A stretch of DNA of 64,000 bases from Bacteroidia bacterium (GCA_021740845.1 JAIOYZ010000016.1:1-64000), one strand, 5' to 3'; counted from the stretch's first letter, positions 8,593-18,685 are shown. The notes: generated by a model from the letters alone, not told the origin. Translations and numbers: made by a program.

Positions 8593-9660
8593 TTAAAAGT
8601 CAATTCTGAAACGCTCCCTTTTTCCTGGATTTAAAGGAAGTGGGTTTTCATTTATTGAGTCGAAATTTTTCCTCTGGTTCCAAATATCAATCGCCATAAA
8701 AAGAGCATTTCTCATAGATTGTTCACTTGCTTCATTTTTGCCTGCCAAGCTATATGCTGTTCCATGGTCAGGAGATGTTCTCACAAATGGCAATCCAGCG
8801 GTATAATTTACTCCAGAATCAAATGATGAATATTTAAATGGAACTAAACCTTGATCGTGGTACATTGCCAATATGCCGTCAAATTTTTGGTATTGGTTTG
8901 AACCAAAAAAACCATCAGCAGGGTAGGGGCCTAAAATTGTTAACTGCCCTTCATTTCGCATTTTTTCAATGGCAGGAATAATTATATCAGTTTCTTCAGA
9001 CCCCAATAAGCCATTTTCTCCTGCATGTGGATTTAAAGCCAAAACAGCAATTCTTGGTTTCACTATGCCAAAATCCTTTTTTAAACTTTCACTTAAAAGC
9101 TTCACCTTTTTTTGAATCAATTCCTCACTCAATGCAGCAGAAACATCTTTAACAGGCACATGTCCTGTGGCAAGAGCAATTTTTAAATCTTCAGAACACA
9201 AAACCATCAAATGCGCACTATTAGATTGAATAGCTAAATATTCTGTATGCCCTTTAAAATTTGGCGAATGAACACTAACTGTATGCTTGTTCAATGGCGC
9301 TGTAACAATCCCTTGTATTTTACCATCAACTGCATCCCTTGTAGCCATTTCAAGGGATTTAAATGCATATTTCCCAGCAATTTCAGTTGCCTCACCTGGT
9401 TTTATTTCGGTTTCTTCCTCCCAGCATACCAAAATATTGGCTCTTTTATGGTTTATTTGGTCTAAACTCTTAATGATGTTTAATTGGAAATCGTGCATTC
9501 CAATAGTTTTTTTCCAATAGGAAATTACTTTTGGAGAGCCATAAACTACTGGAACACAATAATCCGATATTCTGTTATCTGCCAAAGTTTTAATAATTAC
9601 TTCTGTTGCGATACTATTAATATCGCCCATGGTAATCCCAATTATAGGTAATTTACTCAT
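8593..9660 (-). CDS. pdxA: 4-hydroxythreonine-4-phosphate dehydrogenase
   Basis: PdxA oxidises 4-phosphohydroxy-threonine in the DXP-dependent branch of pyridoxal-5'-phosphate synthesis. Family marks are GHTEYLA, LNPHAGENG, AMYHDQGLVPFK and RTSPDHGTAYSLAG, with metal-binding histidines retained. The N-terminal glycine-rich GDPAGIGPE of proteobacteria is replaced by GDINSIATE, which I regard as a normal variant in this phylum. It follows pepA by 27 bases on the same strand and is probably co-transcribed with it. It contains a GGTTTGAACC site. Confidence 0.95.
   Translation of the reverse strand: MSKLPIIGITMGDINSIATEVIIKTLADNRISDYCVPVVYGSPKVISYWKKTIGMHDFQLNIIKSLDQINHKRANILVCWEEETEIKPGEATEIAGKYAFKSLEMATRDAVDGKIQGIVTAPLNKHTVSVHSPNFKGHTEYLAIQSNSAHLMVLCSEDLKIALATGHVPVKDVSAALSEELIQKKVKLLSESLKKDFGIVKPRIAVLALNPHAGENGLLGSEETDIIIPAIEKMRNEGQLTILGPYPADGFFGSNQYQKFDGILAMYHDQGLVPFKYSSFDSGVNYTAGLPFVRTSPDHGTAYSLAGKNEASEQSMRNALFMAIDIWNQRKNFDSINENPLPLNPGKRERFRIDF
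8895..8904 (+). repeat. GGTTTGAACC site
   Basis: Exact copy on the strand opposite to pdxA, where it encodes FGSNQ. Flanks ATT-site-AAA. Confidence 0.85.
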
Positions 9661-9687
9661 TTTTTTCTTTTCGTTAAATGGCCAGAA

Positions 9688-11130
9688 TTAGGCCTTACAT
9701 AATTCTTGGACAAACTCTACAATTAATCTAACTCCTACACCCGTTCCATGTTTGCCTCTATATTTATCTGGAGAATTTAAATATGCAGGTCCTGCAATAT
9801 CAAAATGCATCCAAGGGTAATTGGTATATTTTTCTAAGAATTTTCCTGCTGTAATTGCTCCTCCAACCGGTCCACCAATATTTTTCATATCGGCCAAATC
9901 ACTCTTAATCAAGGCTGCATAATCATCCCAAAATGGAAACTCAACCAATCTTTCATGAACCAAATTACCTGCAATTTTTAATTGATTTTTTGTTGCCTCA
10001 TCTGCAGTACCCATGCAAACCGTTCCAAAAGAACCAATTGCCGAAGCTGCCGCTCCTGTTAGGGTTGCAAAATCCAAAACCAAAGAAGGTTCGTATTTTT
10101 TTGCATATGCCAAGGCATCTGCTAATAACATTCTTCCTTCAGCATCTGTATTTAATACTTCAACGGTTTGTCCATCAAACATTTTAATTACATCGCCAGG
10201 TGTATAGGCATTTTCACCAGGTCTATTGTCTGTGGCAGGCACCAATGCAATTACATAATACGGAAGGTTCATTTTTGCGATGGCGCAAATAGCACTTGCT
10301 ACAGCTGCACCTCCAGCCATGTCACATTTCATAGTATCCATAGAATTGGCCGTTGGTTTTAGGCTCAAGCCACCAGTATCATAAACTACGCCTTTACCAA
10401 CAAGTACTAATGGTTTCTTATTCTTAGCGTTTTTGGGTTTGTACTCCAAAATACTAAAAGTAGGAGCTGTTTTACTTCCTAAATTAACTGCTAATAATCC
10501 GCCCATTTTTAGAGCTTCAATTTGTTTCTTAGTTAAGGTTTCGCACTTAACACCAGAGCTTATTGCCAAAGATTTTATTTCCTTTGCAAAGGAAACTGCA
10601 TCTAAATAAGATTGTGGCTCATTTACCCAAGTTCTAGCTTTGTAAACGGCATCTACCAAAATCTGTAATTCCGCTAATTCCTTGTTTAAATTAGTTTCAG
10701 TTTCAACACAAATTTGGTTCAAACTATTACTTAATTTAACATCCGATTTGTACTTTAAAAATTGGTAATTGCTAAGTGCCATTCCTTCAGCAATGGCAAG
10801 TGTTTCTGTTAAATGATTGCCATGGTTTATGAAAATACTATCGTATTTATGTGTATTTAATGCCACACAAATTTTATGGCCTAAACCCCTACAGGTTTCA
10901 AGTTGTTCTGCAACTGATTTATTGGCCCATTCTTCTGTAAATTGAACAAAAATTAATTGAGTAAATCTATTCAAGAGAATGTATTTATCTCCTTCTTTTT
11001 GCCTTTTTTGAAGATAATTAATTTCCGTTTTGCTGAACCCAAAATTGGTTAGCTTTTCTTTCTTTCCAATTAAATATAATTCGGATTGATTGGCTTTCGG
11101 TTTTGCTTGAGAAAGTAATTGTGTGCTCAT
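9688..11130 (-). CDS. pepA: Leucyl aminopeptidase (M17)
   Basis: This is a cytosolic two-metal aminopeptidase that trims N-terminal residues from peptides. The M17 signature NTDAEGRMLLADAL and the lysine loop LVGKGVVYDTGGLSLKP are present, and the metal ligands D, D and E fall in the expected spots. The N-terminal 160 residues are the usual variable macro-like domain. Its length of 480 aa is normal. Confidence 0.94.
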   Translation of the reverse strand: MSTQLLSQAKPKANQSELYLIGKKEKLTNFGFSKTEINYLQKRQKEGDKYILLNRFTQLIFVQFTEEWANKSVAEQLETCRGLGHKICVALNTHKYDSIFINHGNHLTETLAIAEGMALSNYQFLKYKSDVKLSNSLNQICVETETNLNKELAELQILVDAVYKARTWVNEPQSYLDAVSFAKEIKSLAISSGVKCETLTKKQIEALKMGGLLAVNLGSKTAPTFSILEYKPKNAKNKKPLVLVGKGVVYDTGGLSLKPTANSMDTMKCDMAGGAAVASAICAIAKMNLPYYVIALVPATDNRPGENAYTPGDVIKMFDGQTVEVLNTDAEGRMLLADALAYAKKYEPSLVLDFATLTGAAASAIGSFGTVCMGTADEATKNQLKIAGNLVHERLVEFPFWDDYAALIKSDLADMKNIGGPVGGAITAGKFLEKYTNYPWMHFDIAGPAYLNSPDKYRGKHGTGVGVRLIVEFVQELCKA

Positions 11131-11214
11131 GAACTTTATTTATCTAATTAGAATTCGAAATGAATTCTTTTAGGTGGCAATAATAGCATAATATTTGCCA
11201 AATTCCATTCAAAC

Positions 11215-11243
11215 AAAAGGCCTGTCTTCTAGACAGGCCTTTT
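11215..11243 (-). terminator. Intrinsic terminator of the small secreted protein gene
   Basis: AAAAGGCCTGTC-TTCTA-GACAGGCCTTTT is a 12-bp perfect stem 12 bases downstream of the stop codon at 11255. Confidence 0.92.
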
Positions 11244-11254
11244 AAGAATAAGTT

Positions 11255-11515
11255 TTATTTTTTACCCTTCGATTTGCTTGTTTTCTTTTCTTCTGGTTTA
11301 ATGGCATCAGCCTTGCAGTTTTTGCAAGGTTGGTATCCTTTTTTCTTGGCATCACTTAATTGCATTCCAGATTTGCCTGTTTTTGCCAAGGTGCAATTTT
11401 TTGCATGGTACTTTTTACCTGTTTCTGATACATAAACCGTTTGAGCCATAGATTTAGCCAATCCAGCAATAAATAAAAAGCTGAGCAACAATGTAATTCT
11501 TAATAAACGTTTCAT
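11255..11515 (-). CDS. Small secreted protein with a C..C-x2-C motif
   Basis: An 86-aa protein with a signal peptide (to about residue 24, KSMAQ). Its mature core is YVSETGKKYHAKNCTLAKTG..LSDAKKKGYQPCKNCKAD, followed by a lysine-rich tail. The pattern 'V-Y-ETGKKYH-C ... A-KKGY-PCK-C' is a small module also seen at the C-termini of secreted nucleases and of Ada-like metal-binding segments; a structural zinc is plausible but unproven. It stands alone between pepA and rsmA with its own terminator. I do not know its function. Confidence 0.7.
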   Translation of the reverse strand: MKRLLRITLLLSFLFIAGLAKSMAQTVYVSETGKKYHAKNCTLAKTGKSGMQLSDAKKKGYQPCKNCKADAIKPEEKKTSKSKGKK

Positions 11516-11620
11516 TTTTTTTATGTTTTATGGTTGCCAAATTAAATATTTCGGATTAAAAAAAACGCATAAAAGAGGTTTTACTTCAAATTCTCGGTCA
11601 AATGTTTTCTATTTGCAAGA

Positions 11621-12397
11621 ATGACACAACAAGTAAGAGCCAAAAAACATTTGGGTCAACATTTTTTAAAAGACTTAGGTATAGCCCAAAATATTGTGCA
11701 GGCCTTGGTAGATGTTTATCCAAAAGGTGAGGTGTTAGAGGTAGGTCCTGGAATGGGAGTTTTAACTCAATATTTGTTAGAAAATAAATCTTTAGTTACC
11801 TGGGCTGCTGAGATTGATGAGGAGTCTGTAAGTTACCTTTTGGCTACGTTTCCAATTTTAAGTGAGCGTTTAATTAGTGAGAGTTTTTTAAGTATCGATT
11901 TATCAAGCAAATTTCCAAATCAGGTTTCGGTTATTGGTAATTTCCCTTATAATATTTCATCTCAAATTGTATTTCAAATTCTAGAACACCGTGAAAAAGT
12001 TCCCTTTATGGTGGGCATGTTTCAAAAGGAAGTGGCAGAAAGAATCGGAGCCAAAAATGGTGGAAAGGAATATGGAATTTTATCTGTTATTACTCAAGCC
12101 TATTATGAAGTAGATTACCTCTTTACTGTAGATGAACATGTATTTAACCCGCCACCTAAAGTAAAATCGGGTGTAATTGTTATGCGTAGAAGGGAAAAAC
12201 CTTTGGTTCAAGACGAAGCTAAATTTAAAATGGTGGTGAAAACTGCGTTTAACCAAAGAAGGAAAAAGCTAAGAAATGCTCTTTCAACTTTTGGGTTAAG
12301 CGATGAATTATTGGGAGTTTTTGCCAATAAAAGAGCCGAAGAATTATCGGTTCAAGATTTTGAAGTACTTACCAATTTGATTGTTTCTAATCGATAA
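11621..12397 (+). CDS. rsmA: 16S rRNA dimethyladenosine transferase
   Basis: RsmA (KsgA) dimethylates two adjacent adenosines in the 3' hairpin of 16S rRNA late in small-subunit assembly. It shows KKHLGQHFLKD, the SAM motif EVGPGMGVLT and catalytic NFPYNISSQI. The length (258 aa) is typical. A TATTTG hexamer ends only 5 bases before the ATG, so the transcript may be almost leaderless. Its stop overlaps the mgtE start (TAATG). Confidence 0.96.
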   Translation: MTQQVRAKKHLGQHFLKDLGIAQNIVQALVDVYPKGEVLEVGPGMGVLTQYLLENKSLVTWAAEIDEESVSYLLATFPILSERLISESFLSIDLSSKFPNQVSVIGNFPYNISSQIVFQILEHREKVPFMVGMFQKEVAERIGAKNGGKEYGILSVITQAYYEVDYLFTVDEHVFNPPPKVKSGVIVMRRREKPLVQDEAKFKMVVKTAFNQRRKKLRNALSTFGLSDELLGVFANKRAEELSVQDFEVLTNLIVSNR

Positions 12398-13758
12398 TGG
12401 AAAATTTACAAGTTGACAATGCTCTTATTAAACTATTTCGAGTTTGGTTCAGCCAGAACGATACTGAATTAATACGCGAGCAGCTAAAAGACATGTACCC
12501 GCAAGATATTGCAGCTGTAATCGACCGACTTGAAAACGAAGAGGCGAGACAGGTTATGAATGCCCTCGAAAAAGAGGTTGTAGTTAAGGTTTTGGTAGAA
12601 ATGGATGAATTGGCTAGAGAGGCGTTTTTATCTGCTTATTCTCCATTTGAAATTGCCAACCAGTTTTTGGATAATATGGATAGTGATGATGCCGCTTATG
12701 TGCTCAATCATTTTCCAAATTCTGTAAAGGAGGAGGTGATTTCTCAGTTACAAGACATAGAATATGCAAGTAGCCTTCTTGACTTAATTAGTTACGAAGA
12801 TGAAACTGCTGGAAGTTTAATGGCTTTTGAGTTGGTGAAAGCCAATAAGAATTGGACGGTCTCGCAGTGTATTGAAGAGATTAGGAAGCAAGCAGAAAAT
12901 GTAGATTCTATTTATGCAGTGTATGTGGTAGATGATTTAGAAAGGTTGGTTGGCTTGTTATCTTTAAAGAGTTTAATCTTAAATCCTTTAGATACCAAAA
13001 TTGCTTCCATTATTAATGAAGAAGTTATTTCTGTGCCCGCTTCGGCTAAAATTGACCAAGTTGCAAAAATTACAAAGAAATATGATTTGGTTGCCTTGCC
13101 AGTAGTAGATGCCTTAGGTAGATTGGTGGGCAGAATTACCGTAGATGATGTAGTTGATGTAATCAAAGAGGAGGCGGATGAAGATTACCAATTAATGAGT
13201 GGTATTACCGAGGACGTAGACCCAACGGATAAAGTTTGGGTTTTGTCTCGCGCTCGTTTGCCTTGGTTGCTTATTGGATTATTGGGTGGAATTGCCAGCT
13301 CTCGTATTTTGGGGATTTATGAAAATCAAATTATGATTCACCCCGAAATGGCTTTCTTTATTCCTCTTATTGCTGCCATGGGAGGAAATGTTGGAGTTCA
13401 ATCCTCCGCTATTGTGGTGCAAGGTTTAGCAAATGATACACTTGGTACCAATAATATTGTTCAGAAGATTTTAAAAGAATTAAGAGTGGCTTTGGTTAAT
13501 GGTATTATATGTTCTGGTTTGATCCTAGCCTATAATTTAGTTTTTCATCAAGGATTTGAATTGGCTATAACTGTGAGTATTGCCTTATTAACTGTTATAA
13601 TTTTTGCTTCAATTTTTGGAACTTTTATCCCTATGTTCCTAAATAAATTAAAAATTGACCCGGCAATTGCCACAGGGCCTTTTATTACCACCAGCAACGA
13701 TTTGTTTGGAATAGTAATTTATTTCACCATTGGTAGATTGCTCTACCATTCTTTATAA
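12397..13758 (+). CDS. mgtE: Magnesium transporter MgtE
   Basis: This is a cytoplasmic-membrane Mg2+ channel/transporter. Domains in order are an N-terminal superhelical MgtE_N domain (about 20-125), two CBS domains (about 135-255) that sense Mg2+, and a five-helix membrane domain beginning near 285. The membrane domain carries the pore signature GGNVGVQSSAIVVQGLA. Its length of 453 aa matches the family. It is translationally coupled to rsmA by a one-base overlap. Confidence 0.95.
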   Translation: MENLQVDNALIKLFRVWFSQNDTELIREQLKDMYPQDIAAVIDRLENEEARQVMNALEKEVVVKVLVEMDELAREAFLSAYSPFEIANQFLDNMDSDDAAYVLNHFPNSVKEEVISQLQDIEYASSLLDLISYEDETAGSLMAFELVKANKNWTVSQCIEEIRKQAENVDSIYAVYVVDDLERLVGLLSLKSLILNPLDTKIASIINEEVISVPASAKIDQVAKITKKYDLVALPVVDALGRLVGRITVDDVVDVIKEEADEDYQLMSGITEDVDPTDKVWVLSRARLPWLLIGLLGGIASSRILGIYENQIMIHPEMAFFIPLIAAMGGNVGVQSSAIVVQGLANDTLGTNNIVQKILKELRVALVNGIICSGLILAYNLVFHQGFELAITVSIALLTVIIFASIFGTFIPMFLNKLKIDPAIATGPFITTSNDLFGIVIYFTIGRLLYHSL

Positions 13759-13797
13759 TAGGATGCAACCTTCTGTAAAATTTTAGTTACTAATAGA

Positions 13798-14790
13798 ATG
13801 AATAATGACCATAAAAGCACAATTGGGGACTTGAACATTTTAATTATTGATGATGTTCATGAGTTGTTGCCAAAGGGTTTAAGTGAAGTTGGAGCAAACG
13901 TTCTTTATTTACCAAATGCAAATCGAGAAGAAGTTTTGAAAGCCCTTCCAGGTAAACAAGTTTTGGTGGTTCGAACCAAAATAAATGTTGACAGTGAGGT
14001 TTTTGAAATTGGTTCAGACCTAAAATACATAGCACGTGCAGGAGCAGGTTTGGATAATATTGATTTGCAAGAAGCCGAAAGGAAAGGGATAATCTGTTTT
14101 AATGCTGGTGAAGCCAATTCGGATGCCGTTGGAGAACAAACCTTGGGAATGCTGCTTATGCTATTTAATAACCTAAGTAGAGCAAACCAAGAGGTTAAAC
14201 AAGGAATCTGGAGAAGGGAAGCCAACAGAGGAATAGAGCTCGCTGGTAAAACGGTGGCCATAATTGGATATGGAAATACAGGTGCTGCATTCGCTAAGAA
14301 ATTGAGCGGAATGGGAGTACAAGTATTAGCATACGATAAATACAAGACTGGTTTTGGAACCAATCAAGTAATAGAATCCAATTGGGAAGAGATTTACCAA
14401 AATGCTGATATTATTTCTTTCCATGTGCCCTTAACCGAAGAAACTAAGTATTACTTCGATAAAGAAAAAGTAGAAAGGTTTAAGAAGGAATTCTACATAT
14501 TAAATTTAAGTCGGGGTAAGGTTGTGAAAACGGAAGATTTGGTTGAAGCCTTAAAAAATGGAAAAGTTAAGGGGGCGGCTCTCGATGTTTTGGAAAATGA
14601 AGATTTGAAATCCTTAAATAAGGAGCAAAAAAGTCTCTTTGATTACTTGTGTAAAAGTGAAAAAGTGATTCTTTCGCCTCATATTGGGGGGTGGACTAGG
14701 GAAAGTTACTATAAAATATCCAAAGTGATTTTGGATAAGTTGCTCACCTTTAGGCCTAAATTGGGATTAAATTCTGCGGTGATTAAATAG
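13798..14790 (+). CDS. D-2-hydroxyacid dehydrogenase, phosphoglycerate dehydrogenase-like
   Basis: An NAD-dependent D-isomer 2-hydroxyacid dehydrogenase. The Rossmann GYGNTGAAFA loop, RAGAGLDNID, catalytic LSRGKVV (Arg), a following Glu and SPHIGGWT (His) are all present. At 330 aa it lacks the C-terminal ACT domain of regulated SerA. It is therefore either a short 3-phosphoglycerate dehydrogenase for serine synthesis or a related enzyme; no serB or serC lies nearby. It starts 39 bases after mgtE. It carries the fully palindromic GGTTCGAACC and a variant GGTTCAGACC. Confidence 0.85.
   Translation: MNNDHKSTIGDLNILIIDDVHELLPKGLSEVGANVLYLPNANREEVLKALPGKQVLVVRTKINVDSEVFEIGSDLKYIARAGAGLDNIDLQEAERKGIICFNAGEANSDAVGEQTLGMLLMLFNNLSRANQEVKQGIWRREANRGIELAGKTVAIIGYGNTGAAFAKKLSGMGVQVLAYDKYKTGFGTNQVIESNWEEIYQNADIISFHVPLTEETKYYFDKEKVERFKKEFYILNLSRGKVVKTEDLVEALKNGKVKGAALDVLENEDLKSLNKEQKSLFDYLCKSEKVILSPHIGGWTRESYYKISKVILDKLLTFRPKLGLNSAVIK
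13969..13978. repeat. GGTTCGAACC, palindromic relative of the GGTTTGAACC site
   Basis: One base different from the main motif, and a perfect palindrome. It lies 42 bases from a second relative, GGTTCAGACC at 14011-14020, within the dehydrogenase gene. Confidence 0.7.
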
Positions 14791-14796
14791 TTTTGT

Positions 14797-14804
14797 TATT
14801 TTCG
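14797..14804 (+). promoter_or_regulatory. Candidate -7 box TATTTTCG before the TonB receptor operon
   Basis: One mismatch from TAnnTTTG; the same octamer recurs before the redoxin gene and the cyclophilin gene. It implies a leader of about 55 bases before the ATG at 14866. Confidence 0.3.
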
Positions 14805-14865
14805 ATAGAACTAATTTATTTTACCGCTCTTAAAAAATTGTTTTGAAATCGTAAATTCTACGTCA

Positions 14866-17800
14866 ATGAAGAAAATATACATTTTACTCGCAGTTCTATT
14901 TGGACTTCAATTTGCTGCTCAAGCCCAATCGGGAATGGGTACTATTAGAGGTACTGTTAAGGACAAGAACTCAAAGAAAGCCCTTGATTATGTGAGTATC
15001 ACAATCAAGTTAAATGGAGTTGTGAAAGCTACAGCCTTGTCAGACGACGATGGTATGTTCGTTATCAAAACCCTCCAACCAGGTGAATACGATTTGTATG
15101 CATCCTTTGTTGGTTACAAAAATGCAGTTATTACTAATATTAACGTGGCTGCGGAAGAGGACAGATTTGTTAATTTTAGCATGGAACCATCAGAAGGAAC
15201 AACTTTAGAAGAAGTTAAAGTTACCTTTAAAAGACAACTAGTTGATCCAGGTGGGGTGAAAGGGGATACCAAAACTAGCAAGGAGATTATGGCTTTGGGT
15301 ACACGTAGTGTAGATAAAATTGCTGGAACCACTTTAGGTGTTGAATCCAGAAATGGTGGTACACCTAACTTTCGTGGTGCACGTGCAGATGGTACAGCTT
15401 ATTATATTGATGGGGTTCGCGTAACTGGTGGAGCAATTAATATTCCAACCAATGCTATAGATCAAATTCAAGTAATTACAGGTGGTACACCAGCACAATA
15501 TGGCGACTTTATTGGTGGTGCAATTAGTATGACAACCAAAGCACCAACCAAAACATTTATAAGAGGTATTGAATATTCTACTTCTATGCCTTTTACAGGT
15601 TATTTAGATAATAGTATGTACAATAACTTACAAGGATTTATATCTGGTCCTGTAAAAACCATTAATAAAGGTAGAGGAAAAGAAGAGCGAGTAGTTGTTG
15701 GATTTTTGTTTTCAGGTTCTATTATTTATGCAAAAAGTTTAGCAGCTGTTGATTTATATAAAGTAAAGGATGCCAAATTAAAAGAGTTACAAGCTACCCC
15801 TTTACTTCCTGGAGCTCAACAAACCTTATTCCCTGCTGCTGAATTCATTACTAAAAATGATTTAGAAAAAGTTAATACTCGTCAAAATGTTAATGGATTA
15901 AACATTGACGTTAATGGTAATTTCAACTTTCAACCTACTACCAATATCAATGTGCGTTTGGGATATTATGGTAGTTATAGCGAAGGCAATAATTGGAGTT
16001 CTTTCCATTCTTTATTGAATTCTGCAAATAATGCCTACCAAAGAAACTATACTGTAAGAACCTATTTGCAATTTACACAGTCATTTAAAACAGAAAACAA
16101 GGATGCCAAAGAAGAAACAGTTAAGAAGAAATCGAATGTTAGCAATGCCTATTATAGTGTAAGATTTTCGTACGAAAGAAGTTTTGGGGAGGCAATGGAT
16201 GCTACTCACCGTGATAACTTATTTGATTATGGATATATTGGTAAATTTACTACTTACCAAGCTCCTAATTATACCCGTGTAATAAAAGGCTTAAATGATA
16301 AAGCTGATACCTTTAACACTTCAAATGGTACCTTATACCTTACAGATTATTACCGCCATACAGGTTATAGAGATACTTTATATACCTATGAGCAAGATGC
16401 AAATTACAATGAAGTAAGAGGAAATTATACTAGAGCTGTTTACGATTATTTCGGTGCCGATAACATGAATACTTTGGGTACTGTTCGTCAGGTTGGTGGA
16501 TTAATTAATGGGGATAATCCAAATGGAATTTATTCCAATATGTTTGCCAATGTAGGAGCTCAGCAAAGTGGTTATAGTAAGAGTATGGGAGAGGCCTATA
16601 ATCTTTATATTCAAAGTGAATTTACCGTCACCTCCAGAAATAACCCTAAAGCCAAACATGAGTTTCAAGTTGGTTTGAACCTAGAACAAAGATTCAATAG
16701 AAGCTATGGATTAAGTGCTGCTTCTTTGTGGAGTATGATGCGTTTGTATAGCAATACACAATTCTCTGGATTGGATTCTGGCTTGTACTCTTTACAATTT
16801 GATGAAAATGGAGTATTTAATGATACTGTAAATTTCCAACGTAAAATTAATGCTCAAGATCAAAGTAATTTTGATAAGAATTTTAGAAGTAAATTAATTG
16901 CTAGTGGAGCTGTTGATGCTTATGGTAAACCTATCGATGAGTATTCATTTATTGATGTGAACTCTTACAAGCCATCAGACTATTCTTTGGATATGTTTAA
17001 CGCTAGCGAATTGCTTAATAATGGTAATTCAATTGTAAGTTATTCTGGTTATGACCATTTAGGTAAATTAGTTAGAAAACGTCCAAGTATTGATGATTTC
17101 TTGAATGACCCAACCAAAAGATTATTACCAGCCTACCAGCCAACCTATTTCGCGGCTTGGTTACAAGACAAATTTGTATTCAAAGATTTAATTGTGCGTG
17201 TGGGTGTTCGTTTGGAGCGTTTTGATGCCAATCAATCTGTTTTGAAAGATCCATTCTCAATGGTGCCAATTTATACTGTGGGTGAAATTAGAGGAACTGC
17301 CTTAGGCCAAGGAAATGAAATTCCTACCACCATTGGTGATGATTTTATACCTTATATCGACAAGGATGCAGATCAACAAACTGCAACTGATGTGTTTAGT
17401 AAAGCGAAAATTATTGGATACCGCAATGGAAATTTATGGTACGATCAAAATGGAAACCCTATTTCAGATCCTCAACAAATTGCTCGTACAGCTAAAACAA
17501 ATAGAAATGTACCAGTTTTAAAGGATCCAGAAAATCCTCAATTACCAACAGCAGCATCCTTTACAGATTACAAACCTGATTTGAAATTATTGCCACGTAT
17601 TTGGTTCTCATTCCCTATTTCAACTACTTCACAGTTCTTTGGTACTTATGATATCTTGGCACAAAGACCTGGTAATAATGTTGGTCAAATTGATGACTAC
17701 TACTATTTGCAAAATCGTTTGAGTAATGGTGCAATTAGTAATCCGGATTTAAAAATGACACAAGTTACCGATTATGAAATTGGTTTCCGCCAGCAAATAG

Positions 17801-18651
17801 GACTAGATGCGGCATTGGGAATCACTGCATCTTACCGTGAATTTAGAAACTTGATTCAATTGTATCGTTATGCTCAAGCTTGGCCTAATGATTATACAAC
17901 TTATGGTAACTTAGACTTCTCAACTGTAAAAAGTATTGGTTTAGAATACACCATTAGAGATATTGGAAATATTACTATCACAGCCAACTACCAATTACAG
18001 TTTGCAGATGGAACAGGTTCAAATGCACAATCTGCAAATGCCTTAATCCAAGTTGGTTTACCATCTTTACGTACATTAACTCCAATGGATTTTGATACTC
18101 GTCATACCTTTAAAGCTATTTTTGATTATCATTATAAAGAAGGAAAAGATTATAATGGCCCAATTGTTAGTGGCAAGAAAATATTTGAAAACGCAGGATT
18201 TAACCTAATCTTCACTTCATATTCTGGTCGTCCTTATACACAAGAAATGAATCCAACTCCAGGTGGTGTTCAATCTGGTGTTGTTGTGAGAAGTCCTATT
18301 AAAGGAACAATTAATGGAGCCAACTTACCTCCACAATTCAATTTGGATTTGAACGTAGACAAAAATTTCATTGTTAAGAAAAAGAAAATTGATGGTAGCA
18401 TGACAGCTTATCGTTTCAGAGTTTTCTTAATGGTTCAAAACTTATTAAATACTGCCAACGTAACTTCGGTTTATCGTTATACTGGTTCTGCATACAACGA
18501 CGGTTTCTTAGCTTCCCCAGCTTCACAGGAACAAAAAGAAGGTGCAACCAATCAACAATCCTATATTGACTTATACAATATCAGAATGGTTAACCCCGAC
18601 CGTTTTGCGTTGCCAAGAACTACCCGTTTAGGCGTTGCCTTGTATTTCTAA
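14866..18651 (+). CDS. TonB-dependent outer-membrane receptor
   Basis: A signal peptide (about 1-20, AAQAQ) is followed by a carboxypeptidase-regulatory-like beta-sandwich (GTIRGTVKDKNSKKALDYVSITIK, about 25-110). Next is a plug domain (about 125-235: PNFRGARADGTAYYIDGVRV...IQVITGGTPAQYGDFIGGAISM), then a beta-barrel of about 1,000 residues ending in LGVALYF with a terminal aromatic residue. It probably imports a ligand across the outer membrane using TonB energy. No SusD partner follows, so it is not a standard SusCD pair. Instead a large T9SS-type cargo and a PorV-like protein follow immediately, which suggests a receptor working with a secreted or surface protein. Confidence 0.9.
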   Translation: MKKIYILLAVLFGLQFAAQAQSGMGTIRGTVKDKNSKKALDYVSITIKLNGVVKATALSDDDGMFVIKTLQPGEYDLYASFVGYKNAVITNINVAAEEDRFVNFSMEPSEGTTLEEVKVTFKRQLVDPGGVKGDTKTSKEIMALGTRSVDKIAGTTLGVESRNGGTPNFRGARADGTAYYIDGVRVTGGAINIPTNAIDQIQVITGGTPAQYGDFIGGAISMTTKAPTKTFIRGIEYSTSMPFTGYLDNSMYNNLQGFISGPVKTINKGRGKEERVVVGFLFSGSIIYAKSLAAVDLYKVKDAKLKELQATPLLPGAQQTLFPAAEFITKNDLEKVNTRQNVNGLNIDVNGNFNFQPTTNINVRLGYYGSYSEGNNWSSFHSLLNSANNAYQRNYTVRTYLQFTQSFKTENKDAKEETVKKKSNVSNAYYSVRFSYERSFGEAMDATHRDNLFDYGYIGKFTTYQAPNYTRVIKGLNDKADTFNTSNGTLYLTDYYRHTGYRDTLYTYEQDANYNEVRGNYTRAVYDYFGADNMNTLGTVRQVGGLINGDNPNGIYSNMFANVGAQQSGYSKSMGEAYNLYIQSEFTVTSRNNPKAKHEFQVGLNLEQRFNRSYGLSAASLWSMMRLYSNTQFSGLDSGLYSLQFDENGVFNDTVNFQRKINAQDQSNFDKNFRSKLIASGAVDAYGKPIDEYSFIDVNSYKPSDYSLDMFNASELLNNGNSIVSYSGYDHLGKLVRKRPSIDDFLNDPTKRLLPAYQPTYFAAWLQDKFVFKDLIVRVGVRLERFDANQSVLKDPFSMVPIYTVGEIRGTALGQGNEIPTTIGDDFIPYIDKDADQQTATDVFSKAKIIGYRNGNLWYDQNGNPISDPQQIARTAKTNRNVPVLKDPENPQLPTAASFTDYKPDLKLLPRIWFSFPISTTSQFFGTYDILAQRPGNNVGQIDDYYYLQNRLSNGAISNPDLKMTQVTDYEIGFRQQIGLDAALGITASYREFRNLIQLYRYAQAWPNDYTTYGNLDFSTVKSIGLEYTIRDIGNITITANYQLQFADGTGSNAQSANALIQVGLPSLRTLTPMDFDTRHTFKAIFDYHYKEGKDYNGPIVSGKKIFENAGFNLIFTSYSGRPYTQEMNPTPGGVQSGVVVRSPIKGTINGANLPPQFNLDLNVDKNFIVKKKKIDGSMTAYRFRVFLMVQNLLNTANVTSVYRYTGSAYNDGFLASPASQEQKEGATNQQSYIDLYNIRMVNPDRFALPRTTRLGVALYF
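16672..16681 (+). repeat. GGTTTGAACC site
   Basis: Exact copy in the receptor barrel region, encoding VGLNL. Flanks GTT-site-TAG. Confidence 0.85.
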
Positions 18652-18685
18652 GTCGTATTGTTTAACAAGTCTAAAAAAAATTACA

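Noticed and set aside
8593-9660. Altered N-terminal motif GDINSIATE in PdxA, as a sign of a non-PdxA enzyme
   Set aside because: All other PdxA landmarks are present, and I regard the change as a phylum-typical variant.
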